DNA of 64,000 nt from JBBQKG01 sp038326655 (GTDB taxonomy: Bacteria > Actinomycetota > Thermoleophilia > Solirubrobacterales > JBBDJG01): contig JBBQKG010000016.1 of assembly GCA_038326655.1 (NCBI GenBank), positions 1 through 64,000 on the forward strand, read 5' to 3'. Below are positions 60,068 through 64,000 of this stretch, piece by piece; positions within the stretch are counted from its first letter, which is position 1; each line of letters begins with the position of its first letter. The notes beneath the pieces were generated by a model. It did no database searches and was not told the DNA's origin. It worked only from the letters and a program-made list of their open reading frames with translations. The translations under genes were made by a program, and so were the position numbers.

Positions 60068-60145
60068 GTGGTACCGAGTCGGTTACGTCAAGGCGCTTCT
60101 TAGCCCCCCCGGATCTTCACCCAAAGCGCCGCCAGGGGGTCAGCC

Positions 60146-60517
60146 ATGACCGAGACCGGTTTCCTGTCGTCCGACAGGCTCAGCGCCGGCACAGAGATTC
60201 TTACGCTCAACGGCGAGTGCGACCTGTCAATGGCCCGTCATGCCGAGCAGCGCATCGTTTCAGCGCTTGCCGCCGGCTCGTCGGAGATCGTCTTCGACCT
60301 GCGGGGTGTGACGTCGCTTGACCGTTCGATGCTTCAGGTGCTCTTTCGCGCTCTGATCCGGATCGGGCACAACGGCCGGCTGATCCTCGTCCGGCCGAAC
60401 CCCCACATGTGGACACTCTTCGAGCAGAGCGGCCTGGACAAGGGGTTCTCGAGCTTTGCCGACCTCAGGGGCGCTTTGGCACAGGCGTCCTCGAAGCGCC
60501 CTCACCGAGCCGACTGA
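60146..60517 (+). CDS. STAS-domain protein (second)
   Basis: A 123-aa STAS protein (ILTLNGECDLSMARHAEQRI, SSEIVFDLRGVTSLDRSMLQ…VLFRALIRI, RLILVRPNPHMWTLFEQSGL). The switch loop reads SLDRSMLQV: the D-S-(S/T)-G pattern is shifted, with Arg after Asp and Ser next. Ser could still be a phospho-acceptor but the position is unusual. Anti-anti-sigma or stressosome-type partner switching is the usual role. It stands alone upstream of glnB. Confidence 0.85.
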   Translation: MTETGFLSSDRLSAGTEILTLNGECDLSMARHAEQRIVSALAAGSSEIVFDLRGVTSLDRSMLQVLFRALIRIGHNGRLILVRPNPHMWTLFEQSGLDKGFSSFADLRGALAQASSKRPHRAD

Positions 60518-60672
60518 GCACGGCACGATCAGCGCGGCCGTAAGCCGCGTCCTCTAGCCCGTCCCGAGGTTGAGCACGAGGCCGCGGTGGATCTGTCCCG
60601 GGGTCAGGTTAGGCTCGCCCGCGCTCGGCGGGAGTCGCCGCAGCGCCTTGTCCTTGGGGAAGGAGCTGAATT

Positions 60673-61026
60673 GTGAAACTCGTGATCGGCATTGTTCGAC
60701 CGGAGAGGACGAACGACGTGCTGGAAGCCCTCTTCCGCGCAGACGTGCGCGGGTTCTCGATGAGCCGCGTGCAGGGCCACGGAGGTGAGCTCGACCGGGT
60801 CGAGACATACCGCGGCACCACCGTGAAGATCGGGGTCTCCGAGAAGGTCCGCTTCGAGATCGCCGTCTCCGATACGTTCGTTCAGCCGACGATCGATGCC
60901 CTGTGCGAGGGCGCTCGGACCGGCGAGGTGGGCGACGGCAAGATCTTCGTCCTGTCGATGGAGCGGGCGGTCCGCATCCGCACGGGTGAGACCGACCACG
61001 GCGCCGTGACGCCGGTGGACGCATGA
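60673..61026 (+). CDS. PII nitrogen-regulatory protein (GlnB/GlnK family)
   Basis: A 117-aa PII protein. MKLVIGIVRPERTNDVLEAL starts the ferredoxin-like fold, and GDGKIFVLSMERAVRIRTGE is the C-terminal PII signature. The T-loop runs through VETYRGTTVKIG: Tyr46 is kept, but the residue at position 51, the Tyr that is uridylylated or adenylylated in well-studied PII proteins, is Val. The protein would therefore respond only to ATP/ADP/2-oxoglutarate. AAGGAG precedes the GTG. Its stop overlaps the amt start (ATGA), as in GlnK-AmtB pairs. Confidence 0.92.
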   Translation: MKLVIGIVRPERTNDVLEALFRADVRGFSMSRVQGHGGELDRVETYRGTTVKIGVSEKVRFEIAVSDTFVQPTIDALCEGARTGEVGDGKIFVLSMERAVRIRTGETDHGAVTPVDA

Positions 61027-62321
61027 CGCTCGCCGCCGCAGTGAACACAGTGAACACCGGGGACACCGCGTGGATGCTCGCCGCAACCGCGCTCGTGCTC
61101 CTGATGACGCCTGGGCTCGGGCTCTTCTACGCGGGCCTCGTGCGTTCCAAGAACACACTGAACACCTTCATGATGTGCATCGCCGCGATCGCGGTCGCCA
61201 CCGTCATGTGGGCGGTGATCGGCTATTCGTTCGCTTTCGACGGCGACAATCCAATCATCGGCGGCTTCGGCCACGCGTTCCTGCACGGCGTCACCTTCGA
61301 GCCCCGTGACGGAACGACGATCCCGCACCTGCTCTTCATGGCGTTCCAGGCGACTTTCTGCATCGTCACGGTTGCACTCGTGTCCGGCGCCGTCGTGGAG
61401 CGGATGCGGTTCGGGCCCTTCATGATCTTCGCGGCGCTGTGGTCGGTGCTGGTCTATTCGGTGCTTGCGCACTGGGCCTTCGGTGGCGGGTGGCTGATCG
61501 CGGGCGGCACGCTCGACTTCGCCGGCGGCGTGCCGGTCGAGATGGGCTCGGGGTTCTCGGCGCTGGCAGCCGCGCTGGTGGTCGGTGCACGGAAGGACTA
61601 CGGGCGGCAGGCGCTCCTGCCACACAACGCGGTCTACGTGCTGCTCGGCGCCGGCCTGCTCTGGTTCGGCTGGTTCGGCTTCAATGGTGGCAGTGGCTTC
61701 TCGACCGGTCATTCCAGTGTGCTCGCGTTCACGAACACGCTGTTGACACCGGCATGCACGCTCGTCGTCTGGTTTGCGCTCGACCTGTTGCGCGGTCGGC
61801 AGGTGACCGCGATCGGCGCGGCGACCGCGATCATCGTCGGCTGCGTCGGGATCACTCCCGCGGGCGGCTTCATCAGCCCGGGCTGGGCGATGGTGCTCGG
61901 CGCGCTCGCTGCGCTCCCGAGCTACGCGGTGATCGTGTGGCGGCCGAGGACGCGGGTGGACGAGACGCTCGACGTGCTCGCTGCGCACGGGATTGCCGGC
62001 ATGACCGGCATCCTCTTCATCGGCTTCTTCGCCCAGATCTCGTGGAACGGCGTGGGGGACGGCCTCGTCTACGGCGACGCGGGCCAACTCGCCTGGCAGG
62101 CGCTGGCAGCGGTCTCGGCCCCCACGTATGCCTTCGTGGCGACGTTCGTGATCCTGAAGGTCATCGGGCTCTTCACGCCGCTGCGTGCAACCGAGCGCGA
62201 GGAGGCGCTGGGGATGGACGTGGTCCAGCACGGCGAGGAGGCATACGCGACGGGTGAGGGCGCAATCCTGGTCACGCCAGAGGCAGGCCTCGAGGCCGAG
62301 ATGGCGGTCGCCAACCCGTAG
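61023..62321 (+). CDS. amt: Ammonium transporter, Amt family, with Glu at the first pore-histidine position
   Basis: A 432-aa transporter with eleven expected spans. LMTPGLGLFYAGLVRSKNTL, HWAFGGGWLIAGGTLDFAGG and LLWFGWFGFNGGSGFSTGHS are Amt signatures. Where AmtB has the first pore His in a VVH(I/x)NAG-type motif, this protein reads VPVEMGSGFSAL, placing Glu173 at that site. The second pore His is kept (LAAHGIAGM, His322). A His-to-Glu change at this site is known in fungal Mep1/Mep3-type transporters. It is cotranslated with the PII protein, which should gate it. Confidence 0.92.
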   Translation: MTLAAAVNTVNTGDTAWMLAATALVLLMTPGLGLFYAGLVRSKNTLNTFMMCIAAIAVATVMWAVIGYSFAFDGDNPIIGGFGHAFLHGVTFEPRDGTTIPHLLFMAFQATFCIVTVALVSGAVVERMRFGPFMIFAALWSVLVYSVLAHWAFGGGWLIAGGTLDFAGGVPVEMGSGFSALAAALVVGARKDYGRQALLPHNAVYVLLGAGLLWFGWFGFNGGSGFSTGHSSVLAFTNTLLTPACTLVVWFALDLLRGRQVTAIGAATAIIVGCVGITPAGGFISPGWAMVLGALAALPSYAVIVWRPRTRVDETLDVLAAHGIAGMTGILFIGFFAQISWNGVGDGLVYGDAGQLAWQALAAVSAPTYAFVATFVILKVIGLFTPLRATEREEALGMDVVQHGEEAYATGEGAILVTPEAGLEAEMAVANP

Positions 62322-62342
62322 AACCCGCACGATCTCGAGGCT

Positions 62343-63086
62343 TCACGCTGGTCCACGTACGGCGGAGACGTTCAGGCGCACGTAGTCCAGCGGCACGCGC
62401 ACCCGCGCCACGACCGCGCCGGCGAACCGCTCTCGCCGCTCCTCGGGCAGACGTGCGAGGTGTGCCGGGAGGATCGACGTGCGCACGAACGCGTCTACGT
62501 CCTGCGGATGCGTCGGACGTTCCTCCAACCAGCACCGAGTCGCGGCAAAGCCCGCCTCCCGCAGCCGCCGCTGCGTTTCCCGCGGCCCCGCAAAGACCCA
62601 GGGCGACCAGCCGGCGAGCTCGGGAGCGGCGTCGCGGGCGACCGCCTCGATCACCTCGCGCACGCGATCGATGTTGCCCTCTCCTCCGCACTGGACCTCG
62701 AGCACGCCGCCTGGCCGCAGCGCCCGCGCCAGCCGCGCCCAGAGACGATCGTGGTCCGTGACCCAGTGCAAGGCCGCCGTCGAGACGATCGCGTCGACGG
62801 GCTCGTCGAGGTCCAGGTCGAGCACGTCCTGGCACCACACGTGCGCGCGACCGGCGAGCCGCCTGCGCGCAAGCGCCACCATGTCCGCCGATGCATCGAT
62901 GGCCAGCACGCGCCCTCGTGGCACGAGTGCCAGCAGCGCCTCCGTGACGCGCCCGGTCCCGCAGCCCACGTCCAGCACCGTCGCGTCCTGCGCCACGCCC
63001 TCGAGCCGAGCGAGGACCTCCGAGGCCCAAGCCTGCTGCGGCGCGCTCGACTGGTCATATGTGCGCGCGTCCCAGGGGGTGTCCAT
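62343..63086 (-). CDS. SAM-dependent methyltransferase (trans-aconitate-methyltransferase-like)
   Basis: A 247-aa class I methyltransferase. TVLDVGCGTGRVTEALLALV binds SAM, with the acidic residue in VLAIDASADMVALARRRLAG. VDAIVSTAALHWVTDHDRLW and LRPGGVLEVQCGGEGNIDRV resemble Tam-type enzymes that methylate small carboxylates. TAGCCT lies 9 bases before the ATG. Substrate unknown. Convergent with amt. Confidence 0.85.
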   Translation of the reverse strand: MDTPWDARTYDQSSAPQQAWASEVLARLEGVAQDATVLDVGCGTGRVTEALLALVPRGRVLAIDASADMVALARRRLAGRAHVWCQDVLDLDLDEPVDAIVSTAALHWVTDHDRLWARLARALRPGGVLEVQCGGEGNIDRVREVIEAVARDAAPELAGWSPWVFAGPRETQRRLREAGFAATRCWLEERPTHPQDVDAFVRTSILPAHLARLPEERRERFAGAVVARVRVPLDYVRLNVSAVRGPA

Positions 63087-63131
63087 CGCCGCGTCAGGCT
63101 ACATCCCGCCCTGCGGGATACTGCGCGGGCG

Positions 63132-63572
63132 ATGTCTCAGGAGAACGTCGAGGCCGTGCGCACGCCGGTCAGCACGCGTGAACGGTCGGGCCGGACGCTG
63201 GATCAGCGGCTTTCCCTGCGCTTCCCTCGGCTGGGCGCCGCGAACGCTCGCCTGATCGCCAAGCTGCCGCCCGGCTCGCGTCTCCGCCAGGCAGCCCTGT
63301 CGCGAAGCGTGCGGCTCGCGTCGGAGGCGTACAACCGACGCGATCTGGAGGCGGTCGTGATCGGCTGCCACCCCGAGTTCGAGTACTTCCCCGCCAGCAA
63401 CTGGGTCGAGTCCGGGCTCGTGGAGCCGTCCTACCGCGGCCTGGAGGGCTACCGCGAGTACATTGCGGCAACGTCTGAGGTTTGGGGTGGAGAGAACCGC
63501 ATAAAACCCGTGGAAGTGATCGACCTCGGGGAACAGTTCGTGCTGCTCGCAAGCGTGCCGCTGTCGGAGTAG
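63132..63572 (+). CDS. SnoaL/NTF2-like protein, apparently C-terminally shortened
   Basis: A 146-aa protein beginning MSQENVEAVR, a start shared by many NTF2-like proteins of this bacterial group. An unusual basic insert (GANARLIAKLPPGSRLRQAA) precedes the fold: RRDLEAVVIGCHPEFEYFPA, YRGLEGYREYIAATSEVWGG, VIDLGEQFVLLASV. The stop then comes about 40-50 residues before the usual end of the fold, so the last two beta strands are missing. The next gene starts 4 bases later. Truncation could be genuine or reflect a late frameshift. Confidence 0.7.
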   Translation: MSQENVEAVRTPVSTRERSGRTLDQRLSLRFPRLGAANARLIAKLPPGSRLRQAALSRSVRLASEAYNRRDLEAVVIGCHPEFEYFPASNWVESGLVEPSYRGLEGYREYIAATSEVWGGENRIKPVEVIDLGEQFVLLASVPLSE

Positions 63573-63575
63573 GCG

Positions 63576-64000
63576 ATGTCTCAGGACAACGTGAAGGCCC
63601 TCCGCCGCGTCTACGAGCAGATGGCCGAAGGCAACTTCTGGGCCGCGCTCGAGATTTTCCATCCCGAGATCGCGTGGGAGTGGTCATCGAGCATGTCGGG
63701 GCTGACCGGCGTCCGCACCTATCACGGGATCGACGGCGTTGAGGCGGCGACCCGCGACCAGTTCGAGGTGTGGGATTGGTTCTGGCAGGAGGGCGAGGAG
63801 TTCATCGAGGCGGGCGATGATGTTGTCGTCTTCACCCGCGTGCACGGACGGCTGAAGGGGACCGAGCGGGAAGTTCAGAGCACGGCTGCCAACGTCTGGA
63901 CTTTCCGTGAGGGCAGTGCGGTTCGCTTCAGGGCCTACGACAGCCGGGCCGAGGCCCTCGGAGCCGTCGGGCTGTCGGAGCATGACGTGCACGCAGACTC
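63576..64000 (+). CDS. SnoaL/NTF2-like protein, 3' end outside the window
   Basis: An open frame from ATG 63576 to the window edge (141 codons so far): MSQDNVKALRRVYEQMAEGN…, FHPEIAWEWSSSMSGLTGVR, FVDE-type acidic strand EEFIEAGDDVVVFTRVHGRL, VWTFREGSAVRFRAYDSRAE. A near-complete NTF2 fold with the usual start of the local SnoaL-like family. It is arranged in tandem with the shortened copy at 63132, probably cotranscribed. Ligand or reaction unknown. Confidence 0.8.
   Translation, partial: MSQDNVKALRRVYEQMAEGNFWAALEIFHPEIAWEWSSSMSGLTGVRTYHGIDGVEAATRDQFEVWDWFWQEGEEFIEAGDDVVVFTRVHGRLKGTEREVQSTAANVWTFREGSAVRFRAYDSRAEALGAVGLSEHDVHAD

Noticed and set aside
60882..62330. 482-codon minus-strand frame opposite amt
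   Set aside because: Antisense to a strongly conserved transporter; repetitive Asp/His/Arg composition.
1..64000. CRISPR arrays, tRNA or rRNA genes, insertion sequences, prophage or attachment sites
   Set aside because: No regularly spaced repeats, cloverleaf-like blocks, transposase or phage domains, or terminal repeats were seen.

Overview
The window is very GC-rich DNA densely packed with genes on both strands. It has many GTG and TTG starts and many 4-base start/stop overlaps (GTGA, ATGA). It looks like an actinobacterium, most likely of the class Thermoleophilia (Solirubrobacterales/Gaiellales, typically soil). That placement is my inference. It rests on the gene families: tandem SnoaL-like proteins beginning MSQENVEAVR/MSQDNVKALR, zinc-ribbon/cyclase/AAA/TPR regulators, PspC-type histidine kinases and large Ala/Gly-rich secreted proteins. 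I see no rRNA, tRNA, CRISPR array, IS element or phage gene, so it reads as ordinary chromosome.

Left part (1-12 kb): a SnoaL-like 3' end, a HAD hydrolase that has lost its nucleophile motif, a DUF427 protein, an acyl-CoA thioesterase and msrA. A Tat-exported DUF5987-like protein is coupled to a GMC oxidoreductase, an ECF sigma factor to a small partner, and a 1054-aa adenylate cyclase-ATPase-TPR protein is followed by a cyclodeaminase. A CBS-domain gene lies between two copies of an unusual short element. Each copy carries the same five-codon frame (MGYRN, stop), the same 10-bp palindrome and a strong intrinsic terminator.

12-28 kb: a UbiA-like membrane protein with a UbiE-like methyltransferase, divergent from a small catalase-like peroxidase and a PNPOx-like protein. 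Then secreted proteins of unknown function, SRPBCC and SCP2 proteins, a TetR regulator with an operator-like palindrome, a PQQ-type sugar dehydrogenase, an alpha/beta hydrolase, an SDR, a cupin and an EamA transporter.

28-37 kb is a coherent catabolic locus. On the minus strand lie a class II aldolase, a PfkB kinase, a benzoylformate-decarboxylase-like ThDP enzyme and a 974-aa FAD/4Fe-4S dehydrogenase. A second PfkB kinase and an SDR are divergent on the plus strand.

37-48 kb: a patatin, then an acyl desaturase/DyP peroxidase/unknown protein operon, a damaged metallophosphoesterase, a large AAA/TPR regulator, and a fusion of a catalase-like domain lacking its catalytic His with an alpha/beta hydrolase. 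48-64 kb: a DEAD-box-type helicase, an acyltransferase, greA, a second patatin, a LiaFSR-like membrane-stress operon whose histidine kinase lacks its N-box, a cold-shock gene, a LURP-one-like protein, STAS proteins, a glnB-amt pair with substitutions at diagnostic residues, and SnoaL-like genes again.

Two general points. Many first genes have a TANNNT hexamer 6-9 bases before the start codon, implying leaderless transcripts. Seven otherwise well-conserved genes are broken by single-base indels, so residual sequencing error is a serious possibility.
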